DNA from: DATMNI01 sp035570275
GTDB lineage: Bacteria > Acidobacteriota > Terriglobia > Bryobacterales > Bryobacteraceae
Reading direction: 5' to 3'
Assembly (NCBI GenBank): GCA_035570275.1
Contig: DATMNI010000220.1
Coordinates: 1 to 36,710 of the forward strand
Length of the DNA stretch: 36,710 bases
This document shows, one piece after another, positions 21,240 to 29,764 of this stretch. The notes under the pieces were generated by a model. It worked only from the letters and a program-made list of their open reading frames with translations, ran no database searches and was not told where the DNA came from. Within the stretch, counting starts at the first letter, position 1, and every line of letters starts with the position of its first letter. The translations under genes and the position numbers were made by a program.

Positions 21240-22988
21240 TCACTCCCGCACGGTCCCGCCGAGGCGCCGGAACAAGTCGTCATCCACCGCGTTGCGGTCC
21301 TTGCGGTGCTCCAGGTAGGCGCCCATCCAGGTCCGGGCGCGCCCGGTGTCGCCCATGCGGGCGAAGAGCCGGCCCAAACTGCGCGCGCACCTGGGGCGGT
21401 TCGGATCGTTGTTCAGGATCACCCGGCACTGGGCCTCCAGGCTTATGAAGATCTCAGGCGAAGGCAGCGAACGCATGCCAGCCGGCGGATTGCGAAGGTA
21501 TACCACTGCCTGCGCGTCCTGGAAAACTAGTTTCCACTCTGTTTCGGTGGGGTCGGCCAGCGCCACCGGCAGCCTGTAAGGTTCCCCGGAATTATTTTCA
21601 AATCCGTTCATGACGATGACTTGAATCCCATACCGGTCCAGCAAATCACGGGCGCCCTGACTGCCGTCGGCATACTGGATCATCTTCTGATAATCGCGAA
21701 ACACCGATTCGTTCAACGCCCTGCCATCGATGAAAACCTGCGATTGCGGCCAGAGCCGCCAGATCAGGTAGCCTCCCTTTTCGTAGCTGTTGAAGATCCG
21801 CCCCCCGATCTGGTGCGCCTGCAGAAAATCGACCGCGCCCGAAGGATATTTCCAATCGGCCGCGCGCAGGTGAAAACCTCGGCCTTGCGCTAGTTCGGCT
21901 CCGATCAGGCCCACTACCAGCCCTGCCGCCGCAAAGTCCACGAGCACGGGAAGGCTTCGTTTCCACGGAATGTAGCTCGCGATCACCAGAGGCGCCATCA
22001 GCCCCACCAGGTTCGTATTTCGCACCGCCGAAACATACGCCGCCCCGAACAAGCCCAGCAACAGCCAATCCACCAGGCGGGTCCTGCGACGCTGCCAGAC
22101 CAGCACGGCGGCTGCGGTGAACAGCAGAACCGAGATCAGGTTGGGAGGCCACAGCGGGCCGGGCGCCCACTCAAACAGGGTACTTTGCAGGTAGCTTTTT
22201 TTATACGCAGCCACCACCGGGATCACCAGAAAGCCGTTGGGGTTGATGCCGGCGGCTAGCAGGCAGACCGCGCTCACCAGCCACAGCTTTCGCTCATCGG
22301 GCACCGCCTGCTTCCGCCATCGCAGGAAAAGCGCTTCGGCGCAGTACACGCCGACAACTAACAACCCCAGGAAAAAGCCGCCGTGCAGGTTGGCCCATGC
22401 CAGGAAAAGAGGGGGCAACAGCCAAAGCCAACGACGGTACTCCAGAATCGCCAGAGTTGCCGCCAGCAGCACGTAGGTGAACTGGTAAGGCCGGTCGGAC
22501 AGGAAAAACCCGGCGAAGAGGGCCGTAATCCCAGCCGACGCCAAGGCTCGATAGAAACCGTTGGTTCGCCGGAAAACCACCAGCCCAGCCAGGCCGCAAT
22601 ATGCCGAAACCATCGCCACGCGCAGCAACACCAGCCCCGGAAACCCGGCAGCCGCGTACGTCAGGTAAAACACTACCTGCGCCAGCCATTCGTGTTTCAA
22701 ATTAAAATCGCGTGTGGTTTCTTCGCCCGGGTAAGCCGGCGCGCCCATATAAGTAGTGAACGAAAACGGATCGGGCACCGGCAGCGCGTGATTCCGAACG
22801 ATGTACTGGCCGGTCTTCAAATGCCACCAGGTGTCCGAGTCCGAAGACTGCACCGAGAACCAGCCCAGCAACGCCAGCGCAGAGGCTACCAGGATGGCTG
22901 GCCGGAACCAGGATGGAGGCTTCGCGGCCTCCCGCGTTGCCGGGACCACAGTTTGGGCAGGGGGCTGACGCCCGGAACGACGTGCCAT
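21240..22988 (-). CDS. Polytopic membrane protein, GT-C glycosyltransferase-like
   Basis: A 582-aa inner-membrane protein. The frame is open up to 23936, but that extension overlaps the whole sirtuin gene on the other strand and has low-complexity shadow composition, so I start at the ATG at 22988 (MARRSGRQPPAQ). One helix (AILVASALALLGWFS) is followed by SSDSDTWWHLKTGQYIVRNH, and then about eight more helices up to about residue 370. The DxDTWWHL.TG..I....-P..DPFSFT pattern is typical of a family of uncharacterised GT-C-like proteins, where the acidic residues of the first periplasmic loop are the candidate catalytic site. The last 200 residues are soluble (VFIDGRALNESVFRDYQKMI ...) and end in a TPR-like stretch (CARSLGRLFARMGDTGRART). 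The substrate is unknown. It is divergent from the sirtuin gene across 135 bases. Confidence 0.8.
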   Translation of the reverse strand: MARRSGRQPPAQTVVPATREAAKPPSWFRPAILVASALALLGWFSVQSSDSDTWWHLKTGQYIVRNHALPVPDPFSFTTYMGAPAYPGEETTRDFNLKHEWLAQVVFYLTYAAAGFPGLVLLRVAMVSAYCGLAGLVVFRRTNGFYRALASAGITALFAGFFLSDRPYQFTYVLLAATLAILEYRRWLWLLPPLFLAWANLHGGFFLGLLVVGVYCAEALFLRWRKQAVPDERKLWLVSAVCLLAAGINPNGFLVIPVVAAYKKSYLQSTLFEWAPGPLWPPNLISVLLFTAAAVLVWQRRRTRLVDWLLLGLFGAAYVSAVRNTNLVGLMAPLVIASYIPWKRSLPVLVDFAAAGLVVGLIGAELAQGRGFHLRAADWKYPSGAVDFLQAHQIGGRIFNSYEKGGYLIWRLWPQSQVFIDGRALNESVFRDYQKMIQYADGSQGARDLLDRYGIQVIVMNGFENNSGEPYRLPVALADPTETEWKLVFQDAQAVVYLRNPPAGMRSLPSPEIFISLEAQCRVILNNDPNRPRCARSLGRLFARMGDTGRARTWMGAYLEHRKDRNAVDDDLFRRLGGTVRE

Positions 22989-23123
22989 CGGAAGAGCGTT
23001 GATTCTAGCACAGCGAGCGCCGGACAATGCTCCACTCCGGCACGGCAAACGATTCTTGCGGCCAGCCAGGAAACAAGGCAGGAGTGCCTGTGCTGCAAGT
23101 TCCCGAACCGCTAAAATAGCGGG

Positions 23124-23840
23124 GTGGCAGACCTCGATCAAGCACGTGAATGGCTGGCTCAGGCGACCTCTGTGGCGGTAATGACCGGCGCCGGAATCTC
23201 CGCCGAGAGCGGCATCCCCACCTTCCGCGGCGCGGGTGGGCTCTGGAAGGAGTACAAACCGGAAGACCTGGCTACCCCCGAAGCGTTCGCCAAAGACCCG
23301 CGCCTGGTCTGGGAGTGGTACAACTGGCGCCGCGAGCTGATCGCCAAGGCGGCGCCGAACCCCGCGCACAAAGCGCTGGTGCAGTTGGAAATCCGCAAGC
23401 CGAGCTACACCCTGATCACGCAGAATGTAGACGGCCTGCACGACCTGGCCGGCAGCGGCAAGATCCTCAAACTCCACGGCGATATCTGGCGGCTGCGCTG
23501 CACAGTCTGCGGCGCCAACTGGCCCAACCGCAAATCGCCGCTGCCGAAGATTCCGCCGCACTGCGCTTGCGGGGGCCTGGCCCGCCCCGGCGTGGTCTGG
23601 TTCGGCGAACCGCTGCCCGATGGCATGATGAAAGAGGCCGAACACGCGGCATCGTCGGCTCAAGTCTTCCTGGTGATCGGCACGTCGGCCAGCGTGTACC
23701 CGGCTGCCAGCCTGGTCCCCTACGCCAAACAAGCTGGCGCCAAGGTGATCGAAATCAACACGGATGAAACGCCGTTTTCGGCGACGGTGGATTGCGCGCT
23801 GCGAGGCCCGGCTGGAGAGTTGCTGCCGATGCTGTGGTAG
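23124..23840 (+). CDS. cobB: NAD-dependent protein deacylase, Sir2 family (class III sirtuin)
   Basis: Cytoplasmic sirtuin that removes acyl groups from lysines using NAD+. The 238-aa product has GAGISAESGIPTFR (22-35, NAD binding), TQNVDGLH (99-106), catalytic His118 in KLHGD, a zinc site Cys126/Cys129/Cys147/Cys149, VVWFGEPLP (substrate groove) and GTSASVYPA. Tyr66 and Arg69 in WEWYNWRRE match the Y-x-x-R pair of SIRT5-like class III sirtuins that bind the carboxylate of succinyl- or malonyl-lysine, so desuccinylase activity is likely in addition to deacetylation. The start is a GTG at 23124 with little leader; TAAAAT lies just upstream (23111-23116), which would fit a leaderless or very short-leader mRNA. 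It is divergent from the membrane protein gene. Confidence 0.94.
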   Translation: MADLDQAREWLAQATSVAVMTGAGISAESGIPTFRGAGGLWKEYKPEDLATPEAFAKDPRLVWEWYNWRRELIAKAAPNPAHKALVQLEIRKPSYTLITQNVDGLHDLAGSGKILKLHGDIWRLRCTVCGANWPNRKSPLPKIPPHCACGGLARPGVVWFGEPLPDGMMKEAEHAASSAQVFLVIGTSASVYPAASLVPYAKQAGAKVIEINTDETPFSATVDCALRGPAGELLPMLW

Positions 23841-24153
23841 GCGCGACTGGTCGTTCGACCCTCTGGGGCCCGCGAACCGGTTTGCGTCAGATGCCGAGGC
23901 TGCAGCAGGTTGATGCCAGGTTTGGGGACCTTGCATGTCCCAGTATCTTTATGTGGGATTGAAAAGGAACGAGTTAAGAGCGCATGCCTGCGAGTCCGAG
24001 ACATGCATGTCCCGGGCGCTGGGGCCGGGAGGGCAGGGTCAGGGGCCATGTCGCGCCCAAGACCCCCACGGGGGACCGGCCGCCACTTCCACGGTTGCCA
24101 CAGACCGCCCATGATAAGCTTTCAGTGATTTTCGCAGGAGGAGGAAGCAGCCA
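23841..24153. other. Spacer between the sirtuin and the HopA1-like gene
   Basis: 313 bases without a supported gene. It holds a hairpin GGGAC-CTTGCAT-GTCCC near 23925-23941, a perfect 12-bp palindrome GACATGCATGTC at 24000-24011 that shares TGCATGTCCC with the first hairpin, a GC-rich stretch, and a strong ribosome binding site (AGGAGGAGGAAG) for the gene at 24154. No clear terminator or promoter was seen. Confidence 0.55.
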
Positions 24154-25062
24154 ATGTCGCCAGACCTCAAGTTGTTTTTGCAATCTCTGTACAACACGAG
24201 CGTCCGGACGGGGCATGAACCCGAAGTAGATAACATCTACGGCAGATACAACATTTCGCTTTTTGAATTGGCTGAAATCGCCGACAACCAGCAACTGGAC
24301 GAGGCCAAGCGGATGTTGAAAGGCCTGGTTCAGATCGGCGCAACCAGCTATCTCCAGAATAAATGGCACGACCCGGAGGAGTTCGACTTCCGCGCCAATC
24401 ACGATTACTATGTGCGGCACTGGCCACCCAATCCACCGGAGGGCCTCGAAGACCCTGGCGACCTTCTTAATTGCGTCTATTGGTTTCAGCGGGAAGGCGC
24501 GGCCAGTGCCCTCAAGCGCGTCTACGTCCATCTGGCCCACCCGATTTCGACGACCGGCATCGCAGTACTCAAAGCATTGGTTCCTAAGTTGAAGACGTTA
24601 GACGGGTTTCAGAAAGTAAAAATGTTCGGCCCTGTTTCCGGGCGAAACCGGAACGATAGTATCGTCGCGTACTGCACCACCGCGGCCGCACAGACCGAAG
24701 TTGCGAACGCGGTGGTTGCTCTTGGTAACCATTGCGTGCAAAACGATGTGCCGAATTTTGTGCGTCGGGTTGGTCCGGGCGTCGGCATCGCTGACGAACC
24801 GCCGCAGGTCCCAGTATTCAATGGTGACGAAACAAAACAAAGCTTCGGCAAATTTCTCAGCAAGCTGATCTGTGCGGCGTGGAAGACCTACAAGCAGAAA
24901 AGAAAGACATCCGAGCAGGAATTCCTCAACCTCGTCCAAGTCGCTCTTCAAGCCGCCAAAATCAATCCCGACGCCCCTCATGAGCATCCCGACTGCAAGG
25001 CCCTCGAACTGATGGGTCCCGGGTTTGCAGCCTCTCTCAACCAGGCTCTGTCGGCAGCGTGA
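24154..25062 (+). CDS. HopA1-like protein (possible T3SS effector/lanthipeptide-lyase fold)
   Basis: A soluble 302-aa protein without signal peptide or membrane helix, with an excellent AGGAGGAGGAAG site before its ATG. Its centre resembles the HopA1 effector family (PF17914-type). The matching features are a strand RVYVHLAHP at 122-130, a KVKMFGPVSGR segment, a DSIVAYCTTAAAQTEV strand-helix at 168-183, GPGVGIADEPP at 207-217 and QSFGKFLSKLICAAW at 229-243; the family has the same order 'RvYlnv ... fKv ... R.DsaVlY ... P.gvGla.eP ... SFG..r...ia.al'. HopA1-like proteins include Pseudomonas effectors and the LxmY-type component of class V lanthipeptide synthetases. Neither a kinase partner, a precursor peptide nor a secretion gene lies nearby, so the role is open. 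The match is by eye and moderate. Confidence 0.55.
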   Translation: MSPDLKLFLQSLYNTSVRTGHEPEVDNIYGRYNISLFELAEIADNQQLDEAKRMLKGLVQIGATSYLQNKWHDPEEFDFRANHDYYVRHWPPNPPEGLEDPGDLLNCVYWFQREGAASALKRVYVHLAHPISTTGIAVLKALVPKLKTLDGFQKVKMFGPVSGRNRNDSIVAYCTTAAAQTEVANAVVALGNHCVQNDVPNFVRRVGPGVGIADEPPQVPVFNGDETKQSFGKFLSKLICAAWKTYKQKRKTSEQEFLNLVQVALQAAKINPDAPHEHPDCKALELMGPGFAASLNQALSAA

Positions 25063-25175
25063 TGACGCGAGGCGCGCTGTCCAGGTCGTTTTAGAAGCTA
25101 ATTCCTGGCGCGGCAGGAAGCCTGACGACCGTGTCCTTCGGTAAGCCTGCGTGACTGTCGTTCACGCGCCCGAAT

Positions 25176-26072
25176 TCAGGCGATCGCAACTTTGTATAAT
25201 GCCACGAGTTTTCCCCAGGCACGCTCGGCATCCGGCTTGCTGTAGATCGCCTTGCCGTTCTGGAGCGGCATGTCCGGCACGCACCAGCCATGCAGCGCTC
25301 CCGCATATACTTCGATCTCGGCGGCGACCTTGGCTGCCGCGAACGCTTCTCGCAGTTTGTCTTTCGCGTCCGGTTGACCCGCGTCGTCATTTGACGCGAT
25401 GCCGAAATACATACGAGCCTTGATCTTCGGCGCCAGCAGATGCGGGCTTTCGGGTTTGTCGCTGACCAGGCCTCCGCCGTGGAACGAGGCCCCGGCGCCT
25501 ATCCGATCGGGCAGCGCCGCGGCGGTCTTCACCACCAGCGGTCCGCCCATGCAGTAACCCTGGGTTCCGATCTTCTTCTCCTTGTTGACTTCTTTTTGCG
25601 CGTCGAGGAAGGCCACGTAAGCCACGGCATCCTTCTCACCGTTGCCGGGCGCGTTCACCGACGCCATCAGCGGGGTGAGCTTCGCCCGGTCCGCCGGATT
25701 CTGGAAGTTGAAATTGGAAGCATCCGAGAAAGGAGCTTTAGCCAGGCGATAAAACGGATTGGGCACCAGGACGGAATATCCCTCAGCGGCAATACGTTTG
25801 GCGATTTCACGCATGGCGGGCCGCAAGCCGAAGGCGTCGGGCCAGATCAGCACGCCCGGATGGGAGCCGGTTTTGGGATGAATGAACGCGGCGTCGCAGG
25901 TTCCGTCGCCGGTCTTGATCTCGACGTTGGTTTCGACGACGTCAAGGCCGGCTGCCGCGGCCGATTCCGCCGTCGCAGTAAGGCCCGCGGCCACTGAGAG
26001 AGCTACAAACTCGCGCCGCGCGATATCGCCGGGCTGGGTATCAAGCTTCTGTGGGTTCTTCGGGTTTTCCAT
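25176..26072 (-). CDS. Dienelactone hydrolase family protein with Tat-like signal
   Basis: A 298-aa alpha/beta hydrolase of the dienelactone hydrolase family, which cleaves ester or lactone bonds. The catalytic triad is visible: Cys174 in GYCMGGP, Asp229 or Asp230 in ASNDDAG, and His261 in ALHGWCVPD. HPGVLIWPDAFGLRP (71-85) is the oxyanion-side strand typical of the family. The N-terminus has a twin-arginine pattern (ARREFVALSVAAG) with a hydrophobic stretch and an Ala-rich cleavage region, so export by Tat is likely; many homologues are cytoplasmic and shorter. I choose the ATG at 26072, with AGGAG 6 bases upstream; the frame stays open to 26153. It is convergent with the HopA1-like gene and divergent from the Oar-like receptor. 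The substrate is unknown. Confidence 0.88.
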   Translation of the reverse strand: MENPKNPQKLDTQPGDIARREFVALSVAAGLTATAESAAAAGLDVVETNVEIKTGDGTCDAAFIHPKTGSHPGVLIWPDAFGLRPAMREIAKRIAAEGYSVLVPNPFYRLAKAPFSDASNFNFQNPADRAKLTPLMASVNAPGNGEKDAVAYVAFLDAQKEVNKEKKIGTQGYCMGGPLVVKTAAALPDRIGAGASFHGGGLVSDKPESPHLLAPKIKARMYFGIASNDDAGQPDAKDKLREAFAAAKVAAEIEVYAGALHGWCVPDMPLQNGKAIYSKPDAERAWGKLVALYKVAIA

Positions 26073-26133
26073 CGTGACTCCTCTCTCAAAAGAGTGTATC
26101 GCGAAGAGGCTGGGAATGGTTGCCGCCATCGCT

Positions 26134-26202
26134 CCCTGACCGTCGAGCGACAAGTCGCGGCTCTGATGAGGCGTACGGAGCCACGACCGTCAGGGAGTGG
26201 TA
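26134..26202. repeat. Dispersed palindromic element, copy 2
   Basis: The arms CCCTGACCGTC (26134-26144) and GACCGTCAGGG (26185-26195) pair with one mismatch. Inside is the same GCGAC-AA-GTCGC hairpin and the same CGGCTC / GAGCC stem as in copy 1, and the tail reads AGTGGTA. It lies between the divergent dienelactone hydrolase and Oar-like genes, upstream of both. Confidence 0.8.
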
Positions 26203-26242
26203 GCCCACGCGCCACAAGTGCCACCCGTGTCAGGTGCGACGG

Positions 26243-26271
26243 TTGCGCCCGGCCAACCGTTGTGATATTAG
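26243..26271 (+). promoter_or_regulatory. Candidate sigma-70 type promoter of the Oar-like gene
   Basis: TTGCGC (26243-26248), 17 bases, then TATTAG (26266-26271). It gives a leader of about 28 bases before the ATG at 26306, which has a GAGGGGG ribosome binding site. The match is by eye and the -35 is weak. Confidence 0.4.
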
Positions 26272-26305
26272 ATTAGGCACTTCCGAGTGAGAAGAGGGGG
26301 CTGAA

Positions 26306-29300
26306 ATGCGGCAATTCGTGCTTTTCGTGGGGCTCTGTCTGCCTATAAGCGTGGCGACGGCGCAAACTTTCGGGGAAATTACCGGTGAAGTGAAAGATCC
26401 GAGCGGCGCGGTGACTCCGAACGTGTCTGTTACGGTCGCCAATACCGCGACCAACGTAGCGCGGGCCACGGTGACCAACACCTCGGGGGTGTACAGTTTC
26501 CCCGACCTGGTGCCGGGAACGTATCAGCTCAAAGTTGTGGCCCCGGGCTTTGACACGGTGGTGAAGACGGGAATCGAACTCCAGGTGCAGCAAACCGCCC
26601 GCGTCGATTTCGAGCTCAAAGTGGGAACGTCCACGCAGACGGTCGAGGTTAGCGGTCTGGCCGCCTTGCTGACCACCGAAACGGCGACCGTGGGCACGGT
26701 GATCGAAGAAAAGCGGATTACGGATTTACCGCTGAACGGCCGAAACTTTTTCAGCCTGGTGGCGCTGAGCCCGAACGTGACGTTCGGATTCACGCCCGCG
26801 GCGCAGGCGGCGGGACGCGAGGGCGGCTCAAGGTCCGCGGTCACCATGTCGCTGTCCGGCGGCAGAGCCACGTGGAGCAACTACACTCTCGACGGCATCA
26901 CCAATACGGACGTGGATTTCAATTTGTACATCGTGCTGCCGTCGGTGGACGCGCTCCAGGAATTCAAGGTCCAGTCCGGCATCTACCCGGCCGAGTTTGG
27001 CCGCGAGGTGTGGCAGGTCAACATCTCGACCAAGGGCGGCTCCAACCAATACCACGGAACCGCTTTCGACTATCTTCGCAACGATGCGCTGGACGCCAGG
27101 AATTACGATTTCGTCAATACCCATCCAGCCAAGTCGCCCTACCGCCAGAATCAATACGGCTATACCCTGGGCGGGCCGATTCGGATTCCGAAGCTGTTCA
27201 ACGGCAAGAACCGGCTCTTCTTCATGTCGAACTTTGAAGGGTTCAAGTCGCGCACCAGCCGGGTGTCGTTGGCCACCACGCTGACGGCGGCCATGCGCAA
27301 CGGCGATTTTTCCCAGGTCACGACTGCCCTGCAGGATCCGCTGACGCGGGTCGGCTCGGCGCCCAATGTCACCTCTACGCCCTTCCCCGGCAATCAGATT
27401 CCCGCCAGCCGCTTCGACAAGAACTCCCTGCTCCTGATGTCCAGGTTCGATCCCTTGCCGAACATCGTCCCGTCGAACCCCAACGCGCTGCCGCTGAACA
27501 ACTACCAGTACCTCTCCAAGACTCCGGTCGACAAGAACCAGGTCACCGAACGCATCGACTTCACCGAGAGCTCCCGGTCGCAGTGGTTTGGCCGCTACAG
27601 TTGGACCGACGAACTGACCGTAACGCCGGGCATCACGGTGGACGGGCAAACGCTGTACACCAGGGCCAGCCAGTGGGTGCTCTCCAACACCCGCGTCTTC
27701 ACGGCCAACAAAGTGAATGAAGCCCGTTTTGGCTACAACTCGCTGTATAACATCATTGGGCAGCAGTTAGCCGGCGTGGAGGATGTAGACGCCGAGATCG
27801 GCGTGCCGTTGCAGGTTACGGACAAGGGTTCATGGGGCGTTCCCAACATCGCGCTGAGCAACAATCTGAGCTCACCCGGCAACCCGACCAGCAGCCCGTT
27901 CGCCATCAATGACAAGGTTTTCCAGGGCGTCGACAACTTCTCCTGGATCATCGGGAAGCATTCGCTGCGCATGGGAGGAGAGTATCGGTACAATCAGTTC
28001 CCGCAACTTGGAAATGAATTCCCGCGCGGCCAGTTCTTTTTCACCGGCGCGTACACCTCCAATGCCAACACGCAGAGCGGCGGCTACTCCGGAGCGGACT
28101 GGCTGCTGGGGGCCACGCAGCGCGTCGATATGGCGGTGGCCTTGGCTTCCGACGATTTCCGCAATCACGAGTGGGCGACTTATATCGACGATACCTGGAA
28201 GGTGACGCCGCACTTGACCATCACCGCCGGTCTGCGCTGGGAAGTGGCGCAGCCCATGCTGGACGCGTCCGGCCACGAGGTGGGTATCCAGCTCAATGAG
28301 TCGCTTCCCTCGGTGGCGAATGTGTCCGATCTGAGTAAGCATCCGGTTTTTGTGCGCGCGGGCTCCGGGGGTTTTTACGACGGCGTCGACTTCCGTTACG
28401 TTCCCGCGGGCGGGTCTTCCGCCCCTCCGGTTCAGACTGCCCGGGATGGCCGGTTGGGCCCACGGCTGATCAACACTTACTACAACAATTTCGCGCCGCG
28501 CTTCGGAGTCGCCTGGAGCCCGTCGGATAAATGGTCCGTCCGCACCGGTTTCGGCGTCTTCTACTCGCAGGAAAGCAAGAACTCCATCTTCGATCTCAAT
28601 CGCGGACTGGGCGGCCGAACGTCGATTCTACCGGATACGACCAAGGCGCCAACCACTAACTACACGAATTTCATCAACGTGGCCGCGCTTCCGGTCAACG
28701 TGGTCACCGGCCTTACCTGGGGCGCGGCCCCCAATCTGCCGACCACCTACAGCATGCAGTACGTGTTCAATGTGCAGCGCGCGCTCGGCCGATCAACCAC
28801 TTTGGAGGCAGGTTACAACGGCTCCCAAAGCCGGCATGTGGACAACCTGACGAATGAAAACGCGCCCCTTCCCGGGATCACCGCATTCGCTAGCCGGGCG
28901 CCTTATCCCGAGTTTGCGGGCATCCAGTATCTGAGGGCCGAAGGTGTCGCGAACTACAACGGTTTGGGCGTTAAACTGAGCCAGCGTTTTGGCGCCAACC
29001 TGACCACGCTGTTCAGCTACACCTGGTCCAAATCCCTTGATGACGGAAGCGCCATCCGGGGCGTGGCGAACGATTTCGCGCCGCAGGATATGCGCTGCCG
29101 GTCGTGCGAATACGGCATCTCCAGCTACAACGTTCCGCAACGCTTCGTGACGTCGATCCTGTACACGTTGCCCTTTGGAAAGGGACAGAAGTTTCTCAAC
29201 CACGGCGGCGTCGTCAACCAGGTGGTGGGCGGCTGGCAGGTGAGCACCATCACCACGCTGCAAAGCGGACTGCCCATCGACACCACGTCATGGGATTCGG

Positions 29301-29692
29301 CGGGGACCTCCTTCAACCCGAACAGCAACCGGATCAACTGCGTGGCGGGCGCCAATCAGGTTCTGCCGGACCCCAACGCCAACGCCTACTTCAATCCCGC
29401 TGCCTTCACCAACACGGTGGCCGGGCAATACGGCACTTGCGCGCGCAACAATCTGATCTCCCCGAAGCAGGTGAACATCGACTTCTCGACCATCAAGGAC
29501 TTCCGGATCACCGAGCGGCAGGCGCTGCAGTTCCGCATGGAGATGTTCAACGCTCCGAACCACGTGGAGTGGGGGAGCCCGAGCACATCCTGGGGCAGTT
29601 CGAACGTGGCGGCGCCGTCGAGCTTCGGCCAGATTCGAGGGACCGCGGCCAGCATGCGCCAGATCCAGTTCGCGCTTAAGTACAACTTTTGA
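26306..29692 (+). CDS. Oar-like TonB-dependent outer membrane receptor with carboxypeptidase-regulatory domain
   Basis: A 1128-aa outer membrane protein. Signal peptide MRQFVLFVGLCLPISVATAQ, then a carboxypeptidase regulatory-like domain at about 22-105 (GEITGEVKDPSGAVTPNVSV ... GVYSFPDLVPGTYQLKV). A plug-like region follows (ITDLPLNGRNFFSLVALSPN ... EFKVQSGIYPAEFGR), and a long beta-barrel ends in the outer membrane signature phenylalanine (FALKYNF). This is the Oar/OmpA-related TonB-receptor type found in many copies in acidobacteria, usually thought to import or bind large polymers or to act in surface interactions. No classical TonB box is evident. It is monocistronic, with its own promoter candidate upstream. 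Ligand unknown. Confidence 0.92.
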   Translation: MRQFVLFVGLCLPISVATAQTFGEITGEVKDPSGAVTPNVSVTVANTATNVARATVTNTSGVYSFPDLVPGTYQLKVVAPGFDTVVKTGIELQVQQTARVDFELKVGTSTQTVEVSGLAALLTTETATVGTVIEEKRITDLPLNGRNFFSLVALSPNVTFGFTPAAQAAGREGGSRSAVTMSLSGGRATWSNYTLDGITNTDVDFNLYIVLPSVDALQEFKVQSGIYPAEFGREVWQVNISTKGGSNQYHGTAFDYLRNDALDARNYDFVNTHPAKSPYRQNQYGYTLGGPIRIPKLFNGKNRLFFMSNFEGFKSRTSRVSLATTLTAAMRNGDFSQVTTALQDPLTRVGSAPNVTSTPFPGNQIPASRFDKNSLLLMSRFDPLPNIVPSNPNALPLNNYQYLSKTPVDKNQVTERIDFTESSRSQWFGRYSWTDELTVTPGITVDGQTLYTRASQWVLSNTRVFTANKVNEARFGYNSLYNIIGQQLAGVEDVDAEIGVPLQVTDKGSWGVPNIALSNNLSSPGNPTSSPFAINDKVFQGVDNFSWIIGKHSLRMGGEYRYNQFPQLGNEFPRGQFFFTGAYTSNANTQSGGYSGADWLLGATQRVDMAVALASDDFRNHEWATYIDDTWKVTPHLTITAGLRWEVAQPMLDASGHEVGIQLNESLPSVANVSDLSKHPVFVRAGSGGFYDGVDFRYVPAGGSSAPPVQTARDGRLGPRLINTYYNNFAPRFGVAWSPSDKWSVRTGFGVFYSQESKNSIFDLNRGLGGRTSILPDTTKAPTTNYTNFINVAALPVNVVTGLTWGAAPNLPTTYSMQYVFNVQRALGRSTTLEAGYNGSQSRHVDNLTNENAPLPGITAFASRAPYPEFAGIQYLRAEGVANYNGLGVKLSQRFGANLTTLFSYTWSKSLDDGSAIRGVANDFAPQDMRCRSCEYGISSYNVPQRFVTSILYTLPFGKGQKFLNHGGVVNQVVGGWQVSTITTLQSGLPIDTTSWDSAGTSFNPNSNRINCVAGANQVLPDPNANAYFNPAAFTNTVAGQYGTCARNNLISPKQVNIDFSTIKDFRITERQALQFRMEMFNAPNHVEWGSPSTSWGSSNVAAPSSFGQIRGTAASMRQIQFALKYNF

Positions 29693-29764
29693 TACCTGCG
29701 CGGCCAAGACAGGCTGTGCGCGGCAGAGCGTCTCGGGATTATGTGTCCCGTCTCGTGTCGTTCA

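Noticed and set aside
22989..23936. The N-terminal extension of the membrane protein frame (open to 23936 on the minus strand)
   Set aside because: It lies fully antisense to the well-supported sirtuin gene, is Arg/Ala/Gln-rich without family features, and ends just before the ATG at 22988 that starts the recognisable protein.
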